Assembly (NCBI GenBank): GCA_030425925.1
Contig: JAUHZO010000004.1
Location: 1 to 64,000, forward strand
DNA length: 64,000 bases
Direction: 5' to 3'
Source of the DNA: Alphaproteobacteria bacterium
Lineage (GTDB): Bacteria; Pseudomonadota; Alphaproteobacteria; Rhodobacterales; Rhodobacteraceae
The notes under the pieces were generated by a model. It searched no databases, was not told the origin of the DNA, and saw only the letters and a program-made list of their open reading frames with translations. Position numbers and translations under genes: made by a program. Below are positions 32,127 to 40,987 of this stretch, in pieces (position 1 is the stretch's first letter; every line of letters begins with the position of its first letter).

Positions 32127-33572
32127 TCACTCCGCCGCCAGGGCCAGGCTGCGCCGTCTCTCCGAGGCGTCCAGCGGGAACACCTTGGCGGGGTTCAGCA
32201 GCCAGTCCGGATCGAAGACGTCCTTCACCGCCATCTGCGCCTCCAGATCCGCCGCGCCGTACTGGTCCGACATCAGGTCGCGCTTTTCGATGCCCACGCC
32301 ATGCTCGCCGGTCAGGCAGCCGCCCACCTCGACGCACAGGCGCAGGATGTCCGCCCCCAGCGCTTCGGCCTTTTCCAGCTCGCCACCATTGGCGTCGAAC
32401 AGGATCAGCGGGTGCATGTTGCCGTCGCCCGCGTGAAACACGTTTGCCACCTGCAGGCCGTACCCCTCGGCCATCTCGGCGATCCGGCGCAGCACATAGG
32501 GCAATTCGCTGACCGGGATCGTGCCGTCGAGGCAGATGTAGTCGTTGATCTGCCCCATGGCCCCAAAGGCCGACTTGCGGCCCAGCCAGATGCGCCCGGC
32601 CTCGTCCGCATCCTGCGCCTCGCGCAGTTCCAGAGGGTTGTGGCGGCGGGCGATCTGCAGGATCAGGCCCAGCTGTTCGGCAATCTCGTCTTCCGAGCCC
32701 TCGACCTCCACGATCAGCAGCGCCTCGCACATCGGGTAGCCGGCCTTGGCAAAGGCCTCGCAGGCCTCGATGCAGGGGCGGTCCATGAACTCGATGGCCA
32801 CCGGCAGAACGCCCGCCTTGATGATGTCCGACACGCAGGCTCCGGCCACCTCGTTCGAGTCGAAGGCCATCAGCACGGGCCGCGCGCCTTCGGGTTTGCG
32901 CAGGATGCGCAGGGTCGCTTCGGTCACCACGCCCAGCTGGCCTTCGGAGCCGCAGACCAGCCCCAAGAGGTCATAGCCGCCCGCGTCCAGATGCGCGCCG
33001 CCCAGCTCCACCACGGTGCCGTCCATCAGCACCATGGTCACGCCCATCAGGTTGTTGGTGGTCACGCCGTATTTCAGGCAATGCGCGCCGCCGGAATTCA
33101 TCGCGATGTTCCCGGCGATCGCGCAGGCCAGCTGCGACGACGGGTCGGGCGCGTAAAAGAAATCCTCTTCCTCCACGGCACCCGTCACGCTCAGGTTCGT
33201 CCGCCCGGTCTGCACGCGGATGAAGCGGTTGGCGTAATCCGTTTCCAGCACCTCGGTCATGCGCGCCACACCCAGGATCACGCAATCCGCCGTGGGCAGG
33301 GCCCCGCCCGCCAGCGAGGTGCCCGCGCCCCGCGGCACCACCGGCACGCCTTCCTGATGGCAGATCTTCAGCACCTCCGAGACCTCTTGGGTCGATGACG
33401 GCAGGACCGCGGCCAGCGGCGGGCAGCGATAGGCGGTCAGCGCGTCGCATTCATAAGCGCGGGTTTCGGCGGGGTCGTGGATCACCGCATCAGAGGCCAG
33501 CACCTTCTGCAAACGCGCCACGATCCGCGCCTTGCGGGCGATCACGTCCGGGTTCGGGTCGGGCATTTGCAT
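32127..33572 (-). CDS. glcD: glycolate oxidase subunit GlcD (481 aa)
   Basis: GlcD is the catalytic flavoprotein that oxidises glycolate (or D-lactate-like 2-hydroxyacids) to glyoxylate. The FAD domain has PRGAGTSLAGGALP and AGNIAMNSGGAHCLKYG. The C-terminal FAD-linked oxidase domain has VFHAGDGNMHP and GCLTGEHGVGIEKRD. ATG 33572 was chosen because GAGGAGG lies 7 bases upstream; a second ATG at 33566 is possible. It heads the operon glcD-glcE-membrane protein-glcF, and a dyad in its promoter may bind a GntR-type regulator. Confidence 0.92.
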   Translation of the reverse strand: MQMPDPNPDVIARKARIVARLQKVLASDAVIHDPAETRAYECDALTAYRCPPLAAVLPSSTQEVSEVLKICHQEGVPVVPRGAGTSLAGGALPTADCVILGVARMTEVLETDYANRFIRVQTGRTNLSVTGAVEEEDFFYAPDPSSQLACAIAGNIAMNSGGAHCLKYGVTTNNLMGVTMVLMDGTVVELGGAHLDAGGYDLLGLVCGSEGQLGVVTEATLRILRKPEGARPVLMAFDSNEVAGACVSDIIKAGVLPVAIEFMDRPCIEACEAFAKAGYPMCEALLIVEVEGSEDEIAEQLGLILQIARRHNPLELREAQDADEAGRIWLGRKSAFGAMGQINDYICLDGTIPVSELPYVLRRIAEMAEGYGLQVANVFHAGDGNMHPLILFDANGGELEKAEALGADILRLCVEVGGCLTGEHGVGIEKRDLMSDQYGAADLEAQMAVKDVFDPDWLLNPAKVFPLDASERRRSLALAAE

Positions 33573-33588
33573 GGATCGTCCTCCTCGA

Positions 33589-33611
33589 ATTGGTAAGGTT
33601 ATATAACCAAT
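33589..33611. promoter_or_regulatory. dyad operator upstream of glcD
   Basis: A perfect 12-base palindrome GGTTATATAACC (33597-33608) is nested in outer arms ATTGGT (33589) and ACCAAT (33606-33611). The ATTGGT/ACCAAT arms resemble sites of FadR-subfamily GntR regulators such as PdhR, but the spacing differs. It sits 17-39 bases upstream of the glcD start codon. No regulator gene is present in the window. Confidence 0.5.
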
Positions 33612-33691
33612 CTGGCCTTCAGGCGAGTCCGATTCCCCCTGCGGCCCTGCGGCATCTTGCACTTTCGATGCCCGCAGGATCATGTGCGCGC

Positions 33692-34105
33692 ATGGACTGG
33701 GTCAAGATCATTCACATTCTCTGCGTCATGGGCTGGATGACCTCCATCTTTGCCGTGCCGCGCGCGCTGATCTACTGGAAACGCGAATGGGACCGGTTGG
33801 GGGAGTTCGGGCCGCTGGGCGATCTGACGATCCGGCTGTACCGCTTTTCCGCGGGTCTCGCGGTCATCGCGCTGATCACCGGGCTTTGGCTGGGCATTTC
33901 GGTCTGGGGCATGGCGGCCTGGGTCTGGCTCAAGCTGGCGCTGGTGCTGGCGCTGGCGGCGCATTACGCGTGGACCGGCCGGCTGGTGCTGCGCGCCCGG
34001 CGCGGCGTCTTCACCGAGACAGACCGTTTCCTGCGCATCTTCAACGAGGTCAGCGTGTTCGGTGCCATCGCGGTCCTGTGGGTCGTGGTGGCCAAGCCGT
34101 TCTGA
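33692..34105 (+). CDS. HemJ/CopD-like four-helix membrane protein (137 aa)
   Basis: The N-terminus (IIHILCVMGWMTSIFAVPRA then LIYWKREWD) follows the HemJ pattern, with a His in the first helix and a PRxxxY motif after it. Three more helices follow. HemJ proteins are heme-binding protoporphyrinogen oxidases, but this is shorter and diverged, so a related role is only possible. The ribosome site is weak. It leads a small rightward group with the DUF599 gene, 3 bases apart, and is divergent from glcD. Confidence 0.7.
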   Translation: MDWVKIIHILCVMGWMTSIFAVPRALIYWKREWDRLGEFGPLGDLTIRLYRFSAGLAVIALITGLWLGISVWGMAAWVWLKLALVLALAAHYAWTGRLVLRARRGVFTETDRFLRIFNEVSVFGAIAVLWVVVAKPF

Positions 34106-34108
34106 ACC

Positions 34109-34810
34109 ATGGGCCTGTCAGAGCTTCTTTCCGCCCTGTCGGTGGCGGATTTTGCCGGGCTGGGACTGTTGGTGGCCTGCTGGCTGGGGGTGACGCTGCT
34201 GATCGAGCACCCGCCGTCGCGACGCCCGTCCACCTCATTGCTGATGGCGCGCTACCGGCGCGACTGGATGCAGGAATTCGTCACGCGTGAGCCGCGGATC
34301 TTCGACAGCCAAATCGTGTCGAACCTGCGCCAGGGCACAGCGTTCTTTGCCTCGGCCTGCATGATCGCCATCGGCGGCGGCTTTGCGCTGCTGGGCAATG
34401 CCGAACGGCTGCGCGGCGTGGCGTCCGATCTGAACCTGGCTTCCAACCCGGTGATCGTGTGGGAGGTGAAGCTGCTGGTGATCCTGCTGGTGGCCACGAA
34501 TGCGTTTCTGAAATTTGTCTGGTCGCACAGGCTGTTCGGCTATTGCGCGGTGCTGATGGCGGCGGTGCCCAACGACCCCGCGCATCCTGCCGCGGGCAAA
34601 CGCGCCGCCAAGGCGGCCGAGATCAACATTCTGGCGGCGCGCAGCTACAATCGTGGCCTGCGCTCGGTCTATTTCGGGATCGCCGCCGCGGCCTGGCTGG
34701 CCGGGGCCGGGGCGCTGATCGTGGCCGTGCTGTTCACGCTGGCGGTGATCCTGCGGCGCGAATTCGCGTCGCAATCCCGCGCGGTGCTGCTGGGCCCCGA
34801 AGACGTCTGA
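34109..34810 (+). CDS. DUF599-family membrane protein (233 aa)
   Basis: Four transmembrane helices surround a cytoplasmic segment with the family-typical RRDWMQEFVTREPRIFDSQI and NLRQGTAFFAS. FLKFVWSHRLFGYC and AARSYNRGLRSVYFG are further conserved blocks. The molecular role of DUF599 is unknown. It starts 3 bases after the HemJ-like gene. Confidence 0.82.
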   Translation: MGLSELLSALSVADFAGLGLLVACWLGVTLLIEHPPSRRPSTSLLMARYRRDWMQEFVTREPRIFDSQIVSNLRQGTAFFASACMIAIGGGFALLGNAERLRGVASDLNLASNPVIVWEVKLLVILLVATNAFLKFVWSHRLFGYCAVLMAAVPNDPAHPAAGKRAAKAAEINILAARSYNRGLRSVYFGIAAAAWLAGAGALIVAVLFTLAVILRREFASQSRAVLLGPEDV

Positions 34811-34863
34811 ACCTCACCGGGACGTGAGCGCCCGTGAAAGCGCGCTGTTTTATGGTCCCTGCC

Positions 34864-35217
34864 ATGAGACATGCGATTCCCCTGGCGCTCTGCGCCTCTG
34901 CCGCCCTTGCCGATCCCCCGGAGGTGACCTCGATCGAGGCCAGCCGGACCGGCGACAGCTGGCGGTTTTCCGTGACGCTGGCCCATCCCGACACAGGCTG
35001 GGATCACTATGCCGATGGCTGGCGCGTGGAACTGGCTGACGGCACGGTTCTGGGCACAAGGGTGCTGGCGCATCCGCACGTGACCGAGCAGCCCTTTACC
35101 CGCTCGCAGGGCGGCATTGCCGTGCCCGGTGGCGTGACAGAGGTGGTCATCCGCGCCAAATGCTCGGTCGACGGTTGGTCGCAGGAAACGACGCCCTTTG
35201 CCCTCACAAGCGGCTGA
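34864..35217 (+). CDS. exported hypothetical protein (117 aa)
   Basis: A short signal peptide (MRHAIPLALCASAALA) is followed by a beta-sandwich-like domain with SWRFSVTLAHPDTGWDHYAD and HVTEQPFTRSQGG. Two Cys are present, one in the signal region and one in RAKCSVDGW. Upstream in-frame starts at 34834 and 34852 are possible but weaken the signal peptide. No family name was recognised. Confidence 0.72.
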   Translation: MRHAIPLALCASAALADPPEVTSIEASRTGDSWRFSVTLAHPDTGWDHYADGWRVELADGTVLGTRVLAHPHVTEQPFTRSQGGIAVPGGVTEVVIRAKCSVDGWSQETTPFALTSG

Positions 35218-35224
35218 GCCGGCG

Positions 35225-35245
35225 TAGGGCGGGGTTCACCCCGCC
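35225..35245. repeat. palindrome with CGTAGGG lead, after the exported protein
   Basis: GGCGGGGT (35228-35235) pairs with ACCCCGCC (35238-35245) over a 2-base loop, led by TAGG. It is the third member of the CGTAGGG hairpin set seen at 11424 and 42631. Here the natural stop is a TGA just upstream. It lies between convergent stops. Confidence 0.7.
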
Positions 35246-35265
35246 GCATGTCAGACCGCCCCGGC

Positions 35266-37305
35266 TCAGTTGCGCCCTTCGCGCAGCCAGGCCCCCACGA
35301 TCAGGCCCGAGGCCAGCAGCAGCACCAGCCAGGCCGGAAGCAGCGGCGTCTGCGTGACGTCCAGCGTCTCGTAGGCCTCGCGCGGGGTGATGCCGATCCA
35401 GCCACGCCCCGCCGCCGGGCGGCCCGCCCGCACGTTGCGGACCTGCGGCACGCCGTCGCGCAACGCCAGCACGCCGCCGCGGGTGCCGGTCACCAGAGGA
35501 TCAAGGGCGGCACCGCTGGCGATCGTCTGCTCGAATTCCCGCGGCGCGGCGGGGCCCAGCCCCACCACCGCGTTTTCGTCACCGTTCTGCAGACGGTAAA
35601 GGCCGATCTCGGGCCCGTCATACAGGGCCTCGAAGCGGCCCGGGCTGACCTCCTGCAACTCGACCAGATCGGTTTCGCCATCCGGCCGCGTGATCTCGAC
35701 CGGCCCCGGCGCTTCGCCCAGCGAGCGGCGCACGATCCGCATGCTCTGCCCGGTCGGTTCGGCCCAGAGCGCCTCTTCCTCCAGTTCCGGTTCCTTCATC
35801 ATCCAGTGCGCCAGGCGGCGCAGCAGGTCCAGCTGCGGCCCGCCGCCTTCATAGCCGCGGGTCCAGAGCCAGGCGTGGTCGGAGGCCAGCAGCGCCACGC
35901 GGCCCTCGCCCACCCGGTCCAGCACCAGCAGCGGCCGTCCCTCCACCCCGGACATCACCACGTCGCCGGAATAGGGCTCGACCTCGATCTGGCGCAGCCA
36001 GCGGCCCCAGGTCTCGGCACCGGCCAGCCCGGCGGTCACGGGGTGTTTCTGGCCCAGTTCCGTCACCTCGGGACGAAAGCCGCGCTCGACCACGCGCGCG
36101 GTGGGTTCGGCGGGCAGGATGTCCGCCAGCGGCGAGCGGTAGATCGAGTTCGCCCCGGCAAAATCCGGCCCCGCCGCCACCAGTACCGCGCCGCCCTGTT
36201 CGACATAGTTGCGCACGTTGTCCAGGTAGATCGACGGCAGGATGTTGCGGCGCTTGTAGCGGTCAAAGATGATCAGATCGAAATCGGCGATCTTTTCCAG
36301 GAACAGCTCGCGCGTGGGGAAGGCAATCAGCGACAGTTCCTTCACCGGCACGCCATCCTGCTTTTCCGGCGGGCGCAGGATGGTGAAATGCACCAGGTCG
36401 ACAGAGCTGTCGGATTTCAGCAGGTTGCGCCAGGTGCGTCCGCCGGCATGCGGCTCGCCCGACACCAGCAGGACGCGCAGCCGATCGCGCACGCCGTTGA
36501 TCTGCACCAGCGCGGTATTGTTGCGGTCGGTCAGCTCGCCTTCCGCTTCGGGCACCGTGAACTGGATCACGTTCAGGCCGCCATGCGGCAGGGTGATGGG
36601 CAGGCTGAGATCCTCGCCGATGGGCACGGAAAAGCGCTGCGGCTCGGCACCGTCGACCGAAATCAGGATCTCGGTCGACGTGTCGCCGGGGGCGGCACCG
36701 TCATCCTCGATCCGCAAGGTCAGTTCCACCGGCTCGCCCAGGATGGCAAAGGCCGGGGCGTTGCGCACGATCAGGCGGCGGTCCCAGTCGTCTTCCTGAC
36801 CGGTCAGCAACAGGTGCAGCGGTGCCGGCAGGTCGGGGGCGCGTTCGAGATCGTGCAGCCGCCCGTCCGACAGCAGGAAGATGCCGGCGATGCGGCCACG
36901 CGGCTCTTCGGCCATCGCCGCCGACAGGGCGGTCATCAGTTCGGTTCCGGCATCGCCCGCGCCATCGCCGACGGGAATGCGGCGCAATTCGGTGTTGGGC
37001 CGCGCCGCCAGCGCGGCCGCCAGCGCATCGGCGGCGTCTTCGGTTGCACCGGCGCGGTCGGCCAGCTGCTGCGAGGCGCTTTCGTCCACCACCATCAGCA
37101 CGATGTCCGACAGCGGCGCGCGGTTTTCCACCTGGTAGGACGGCTGCGCCAGCGCGCCCACCAGCACCACGCCGGCCAGCGCCCGCAGCGCCCAGCCGGA
37201 CAGCCCGCGCCACAGCGCCAGGCCCACGCCGATCAGCGCCAGCGCGGCCACGGCCCAGATCACCGGCCAGGGCAGCAGCGGATCAAAGACGATCTGGCCG
37301 CTCAT
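35266..37305 (-). CDS. large membrane protein of the MoxR operon (679 aa)
   Basis: N-terminal helices (PWPVIWAVAALALIGVGLAL and a second one) lead to a periplasmic region that opens like a VWA domain (IVLMVVDESASQQ, although the DxSxS motif reads DESAS) and contains a glutamine-amidotransferase-like Rossmann segment (YVEQGGAVLVAAGPDFAG). A single C-terminal helix (LVLLLASGLIVGAWL) closes it. It is the last gene of the operon; its start overlaps the preceding stop by ATGA. Such proteins accompany MoxR, DUF58 and BatA-like proteins, and the complex is thought to act in envelope or metal-cofactor maturation. Confidence 0.8.
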   Translation of the reverse strand: MSGQIVFDPLLPWPVIWAVAALALIGVGLALWRGLSGWALRALAGVVLVGALAQPSYQVENRAPLSDIVLMVVDESASQQLADRAGATEDAADALAAALAARPNTELRRIPVGDGAGDAGTELMTALSAAMAEEPRGRIAGIFLLSDGRLHDLERAPDLPAPLHLLLTGQEDDWDRRLIVRNAPAFAILGEPVELTLRIEDDGAAPGDTSTEILISVDGAEPQRFSVPIGEDLSLPITLPHGGLNVIQFTVPEAEGELTDRNNTALVQINGVRDRLRVLLVSGEPHAGGRTWRNLLKSDSSVDLVHFTILRPPEKQDGVPVKELSLIAFPTRELFLEKIADFDLIIFDRYKRRNILPSIYLDNVRNYVEQGGAVLVAAGPDFAGANSIYRSPLADILPAEPTARVVERGFRPEVTELGQKHPVTAGLAGAETWGRWLRQIEVEPYSGDVVMSGVEGRPLLVLDRVGEGRVALLASDHAWLWTRGYEGGGPQLDLLRRLAHWMMKEPELEEEALWAEPTGQSMRIVRRSLGEAPGPVEITRPDGETDLVELQEVSPGRFEALYDGPEIGLYRLQNGDENAVVGLGPAAPREFEQTIASGAALDPLVTGTRGGVLALRDGVPQVRNVRAGRPAAGRGWIGITPREAYETLDVTQTPLLPAWLVLLLASGLIVGAWLREGRN

Positions 37306-40112
37306 TGGCCCAGCCTGTCCAGCAGCGCAGGCACGTGGACCTGGTCGGATTTGTAGTTGCCCGTAAGCACATGCATGATCAGGTTCACTCCGAAACGGTA
37401 GGCGATTTCGCGCTGGCGCTCGCCGGAAAAGCCGGCACCGATGGGCACCAGCGGGTTGCCGCGTTCATCCATCGCCCAGGCCGCCGCCCAGTCATTCCCG
37501 CCGATCACCACCGGGGTGACGTTGTCGTTGAGATTGCGGAAAGGCATGCCTTCGACCTGCTCTGCATCCGCCGGCGCGGCCTCGACCCAGACATCGCGGC
37601 CATTGTGGCGGCCGGGGAAGTCCTGCAGCAGGTAGAAGGTACGGGTGAGCACGTGGTCCTGCGGCAGGGGTTCCAGCGGCGGGATGTCCAGCGGGCGGGC
37701 CAGTTCCTGCAGCTTGCGCCCGTTGGCGCTGCCGCTGCCAAAGCCCGCGATATCGGCGTCGCGGGTGTCGAACAGGATCATCCCGCCCGACCGCAGATAG
37801 GTGTTGAGCTTGCCATAGGCGTCGCCGGAGGGCAGCGGCTGGCTGGCGGTCACCGGCCAGTAGAGGAACGGAAAGAACGCCAGTTCGTCGGTTTCCAGGT
37901 CCACGCCCATGGGCTCGGCCGGTTCGATGGAGGTGCGGAAGAACAGCGTTTCCGACAGCCCGCGCAACCCGGCCCGGGCGAGGTCGTCCAGTTGCGGGTC
38001 GCCGGTCAGGACATGGGCCAGAACCACCTCGGCGGTGGCGGCGATGGCGGCTGTATCCTCGGCCTGGGTCTGGGCCTGGGTCTGGGCCTGTGCTTGCACT
38101 TGTGCCTGAACCTGAGCCTGAGCCTCGGCACCGAGGCTCAGCGCGGCAAGGATGACCGCGGTGCCGGCGGCGCGTGCGCCGCGCAGCCGTCCCGACAGCG
38201 CCAGCGAGGCGATGACGTCGGCCAGAAGCAGCGCCACCGCCCCCGCCAGGAGCCAGCCGGCCAGCGGGGTTTCCCGCGGTCGGCTCAGCCCCTCGACCGG
38301 GATCCGATCGGGCCAGGCGGCGGGCGCAAAGGCGGTGTCGGCGGTCATCACGTTGCGCGCCAGCGCGCGGTCCTCGCCCTGGTAGACGCCGGGGCGCAGA
38401 TCCGGGCCCAGCGGGTCGGACACAAGCGCTGCCCCGTCCACACCGGGCAGCGTGCTACCATCGCCCAGGCTGCCGAACCCGTCGAGCACCCGCAGCGGCT
38501 GCCAGACCGTGCCGTCCAGCGCGTCGGCATCGGGCCGCGCCGCGCTGGACGAGACCGAAAGCCGTTCCAGCATCTGCACGAAAAGCCCCGAGATCGGCAG
38601 CGTCGACCATTCGGCATTCGCCGTCACATGGAACAGCACCACCTGCCCCGCGCCGATGCGCTTGCGTGTGACCAGCGGCGTGCCGTCCGACAGTTGCGCG
38701 ATCACCCGGTCGGCCAGCGTCGGATCGGGCTGTGCCATGACCTGGCTGCTCACCGTCACGTCGGGCGGGATGGCCAGCCCGGCAAAGGGGCTGTCCTCCG
38801 GGAAGGGTGCCAGGGTCTTGGGTTCGCCCCAGCTCATGGCACCGCCGACGCTGCGTCCGCCGGCGCGTAGGCGCACCGGCATCAGCGGGTCTTCGGTGTC
38901 GCGGCTGACATCGCTGCCCGCAAGCCGGGGTCCGGCAAAGCGCAAAAGCATGCCGCCCTGTTCCAGCCATTCGGTTAGGCCCGCGGTTTCGTCCGCTGTC
39001 AGCGTGGCCACATCGGCCAGCACGATCACGTCCGGATTGGCGGGCAGAAGCGTGTCGAACGGGCCCTGTAGCAGATCGGCGGTGGGGGCCAGCGCCTTGA
39101 GCAGGTAATGCAGCGGGTCCAGCAGTTCGAGCCCTTCGCGGTTCTCGCGCCCGGCGATCAGCGCGACCTCGCGGCGGCGCAGGCTGTCATCGGGCAGGCT
39201 CACGGCCCCGGCGCTGCGGTTGCCCTCGATCTCGAAGCGTTCGATCCGGGCGCGCAGTTCGGCGGGCAGCGAAATCTCGACCCCGGCGCTGGTGGCATCG
39301 GCCTCGAACGTCACCGGCTGGCGCAGCAGCAGCGCGGGATTGCCCGCCGGGTCCTTGCCATGGGCGGCCAGCGAGACCTCGGCCGCGGGACCGGGGCGCA
39401 GGCGGCGCAGGGTCATCTGCAGGATACCGTCCTCGAAACGGGCCGGCTCAAGGCCATAGGTTGCGCGGGGGCTTTCGAACACGGTGACCCGGCCGCGCGA
39501 TTCCAGGGCCGCCAGCAGCGGCGCGCGCGCGTCGCGCGCCAGCGCGTCCGACATCCAGTAGCTGTCGAACCGGCCTTCGGGCAGCGCCGCCACGGCGCGG
39601 CTGGTCAGTTCGGTGTCGGGCGTCCAGGGGTCGGGCGCAAGGCCGCCCAGACGGGTGCGCAGCACATCGGCGCTCTGGAACGTGATCGGCTGGGGATCGG
39701 TCAGGCGCAGCACCGCCACCGGACGCGCCTCGCGCCCGGCGCGGGCCAGCAGGCCGTCCAGCGCCTCGATCCGTGCGCGCCAGTCCGGGGCCGAGGCCCA
39801 GCTGGCATCCATCACCACCAGAAGCGGCCCGCTGCCCGCGGCACCGTCCCGCTCGTCGGGGTTCAGCACCGGGCCGGCCAGCCCCACGATCACCGCGGCC
39901 ACCGCCAGCATCCGGATCAGCAAGAGCCACCAGGGCGTGCGGTCGGTGATCTGGTCTTCGTCCTTCAGGCCCAGCAGCAGGACCACGCCGGGAAACATCC
40001 GGCGGATCGGCGCGGGCGGCACCGCGCGCAGGATGACCCACAGGATCGGAAGCGCCAGAAGGCCCAGCAGCAGCCAGGGCGTGGCAAAGCCCAGTACCCC
40101 AAAAAGCGTCAT
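37302..40112 (-). CDS. BatA-like N-terminus fused to a DUF4159 domain (936 aa)
   Basis: The N-terminus (FATPWLLLGLLALPILWVIL) is the BatA/aerotolerance regulator N-terminal membrane domain, followed by a large periplasmic part with a VWA-like core. Near residue 660 is a helix (LLADVIASLAL), then a hydrophobic stretch ending in AALSLGAEAQAQ that looks like an internal signal peptide. An alternating Gln-Ala/Val/Thr tract follows, then a DUF4159 domain to the end (EVVLAHVLTGDPQLDDLA onward). The two parts look like formerly separate proteins. It overlaps both neighbours by ATGA. Confidence 0.82.
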   Translation of the reverse strand: MTLFGVLGFATPWLLLGLLALPILWVILRAVPPAPIRRMFPGVVLLLGLKDEDQITDRTPWWLLLIRMLAVAAVIVGLAGPVLNPDERDGAAGSGPLLVVMDASWASAPDWRARIEALDGLLARAGREARPVAVLRLTDPQPITFQSADVLRTRLGGLAPDPWTPDTELTSRAVAALPEGRFDSYWMSDALARDARAPLLAALESRGRVTVFESPRATYGLEPARFEDGILQMTLRRLRPGPAAEVSLAAHGKDPAGNPALLLRQPVTFEADATSAGVEISLPAELRARIERFEIEGNRSAGAVSLPDDSLRRREVALIAGRENREGLELLDPLHYLLKALAPTADLLQGPFDTLLPANPDVIVLADVATLTADETAGLTEWLEQGGMLLRFAGPRLAGSDVSRDTEDPLMPVRLRAGGRSVGGAMSWGEPKTLAPFPEDSPFAGLAIPPDVTVSSQVMAQPDPTLADRVIAQLSDGTPLVTRKRIGAGQVVLFHVTANAEWSTLPISGLFVQMLERLSVSSSAARPDADALDGTVWQPLRVLDGFGSLGDGSTLPGVDGAALVSDPLGPDLRPGVYQGEDRALARNVMTADTAFAPAAWPDRIPVEGLSRPRETPLAGWLLAGAVALLLADVIASLALSGRLRGARAAGTAVILAALSLGAEAQAQVQAQVQAQAQTQAQTQAEDTAAIAATAEVVLAHVLTGDPQLDDLARAGLRGLSETLFFRTSIEPAEPMGVDLETDELAFFPFLYWPVTASQPLPSGDAYGKLNTYLRSGGMILFDTRDADIAGFGSGSANGRKLQELARPLDIPPLEPLPQDHVLTRTFYLLQDFPGRHNGRDVWVEAAPADAEQVEGMPFRNLNDNVTPVVIGGNDWAAAWAMDERGNPLVPIGAGFSGERQREIAYRFGVNLIMHVLTGNYKSDQVHVPALLDRLGQ
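38060..38130 (-). repeat. low-complexity repeat encoding alternating Gln-Ala
   Basis: On the plus strand, hexamers such as CTGGGC and CTGGGT recur. They encode about 20 residues of AQ/VQ/TQ repeat within the BatA-DUF4159 protein. Slippage here would change copy number in frame. Confidence 0.8.
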
Positions 40113-40987
40113 CGGTGGCCTCCGTCCATCGCCCGGTAAATCCACAGCAGCGCAGCCTGGGCGCTCTGGCTGGTGTGGTGGCAGTCATATTGCCAGCCAG
40201 TCAGGCGGCACAGCGCCTGCAGCCGGTCCTTGCGTTCGGCCAGCCGCTGCAGATAGCTTTGCCGCAGCTGCCCGGCCTTGAGCGTTTCATGCGCGAGGCT
40301 TCCGCCGATGCTTTGAAAGATCGTGCGGCCTTCGAAGGGAAAGCTTTCCTCGCTGGGATCGAGCACCTGCAGGAGCACGCCGCGCACGCCGCGGTCGGCG
40401 GCCTTGGTCAGCGCCGCCTCCACCGGTGCGGGATCGCCCAGGAAATCCGAGATGAACAGCGCGCGGGCATGCGGGATCATGCCGCGCGCCTCGGGGGCGG
40501 GGTAGTCCTCGTCGTTCTCTTGCGTGAACGCCTCGGCCAGGCGCAGGATCTGCGCGTCGCCGCGCTGCGGCGGCAGCGTCCAGCCGGTCAGGCCGACGCG
40601 TTCGCCGCCGCGGATCAGCAGGATTGCCGCGGCCAGCGCGATCAGCCGCGCCCGGTCGGCCTTTTGCGGCAGGTTCCGTTCGCTGGCAAAGCGCATCGAG
40701 GCACCGGGATCGACCCAGAGCAGCACGCTTTGCGCAATCTGCCATTCGCGTTCGCGCACGAACTGTTCGTCCCCGCGCGCCGAGCGGCGCCAGTCGATAT
40801 GGCGGTATTCGTCGCCCGGGCGCAGCGGACGGTATTGCCAGAAATCATCGCCCAGCCCGGCGCGCCGCCGCCCGTGTTCCCCCAGGAGCACGGTGCCGGC
40901 CAGCTGCTCGGCGCGCGCCAGAAGCGCGGGAAAGCGGCTGGCCTCTTCCTGCGCGTGGCGGCGCAGCTGGGCGACGGCCTCGCTCAC
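40109..40987 (-). CDS. DUF58 domain protein (292 aa)
   Basis: The family core is clear: LGDDFWQYRPLRPGDEYRHI followed by DWRRSARGDEQFVRERE, and then a VWA-like fold (VLLWVDPGASM). It starts with GTG overlapping the moxR stop (GTGA) and its own stop overlaps the next start (ATGA). DUF58 proteins are partners of MoxR AAA+ ATPases. Confidence 0.9.
   Translation of the reverse strand: MSEAVAQLRRHAQEEASRFPALLARAEQLAGTVLLGEHGRRRAGLGDDFWQYRPLRPGDEYRHIDWRRSARGDEQFVREREWQIAQSVLLWVDPGASMRFASERNLPQKADRARLIALAAAILLIRGGERVGLTGWTLPPQRGDAQILRLAEAFTQENDEDYPAPEARGMIPHARALFISDFLGDPAPVEAALTKAADRGVRGVLLQVLDPSEESFPFEGRTIFQSIGGSLAHETLKAGQLRQSYLQRLAERKDRLQALCRLTGWQYDCHHTSQSAQAALLWIYRAMDGGHR

Noticed and set aside
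35248-37356. A 702-codon plus-strand frame opposite the MoxR-operon membrane protein
   Set aside because: Gln/Arg/His-rich with no hydrophobic or catalytic pattern; the minus gene is coupled by overlaps to its operon.
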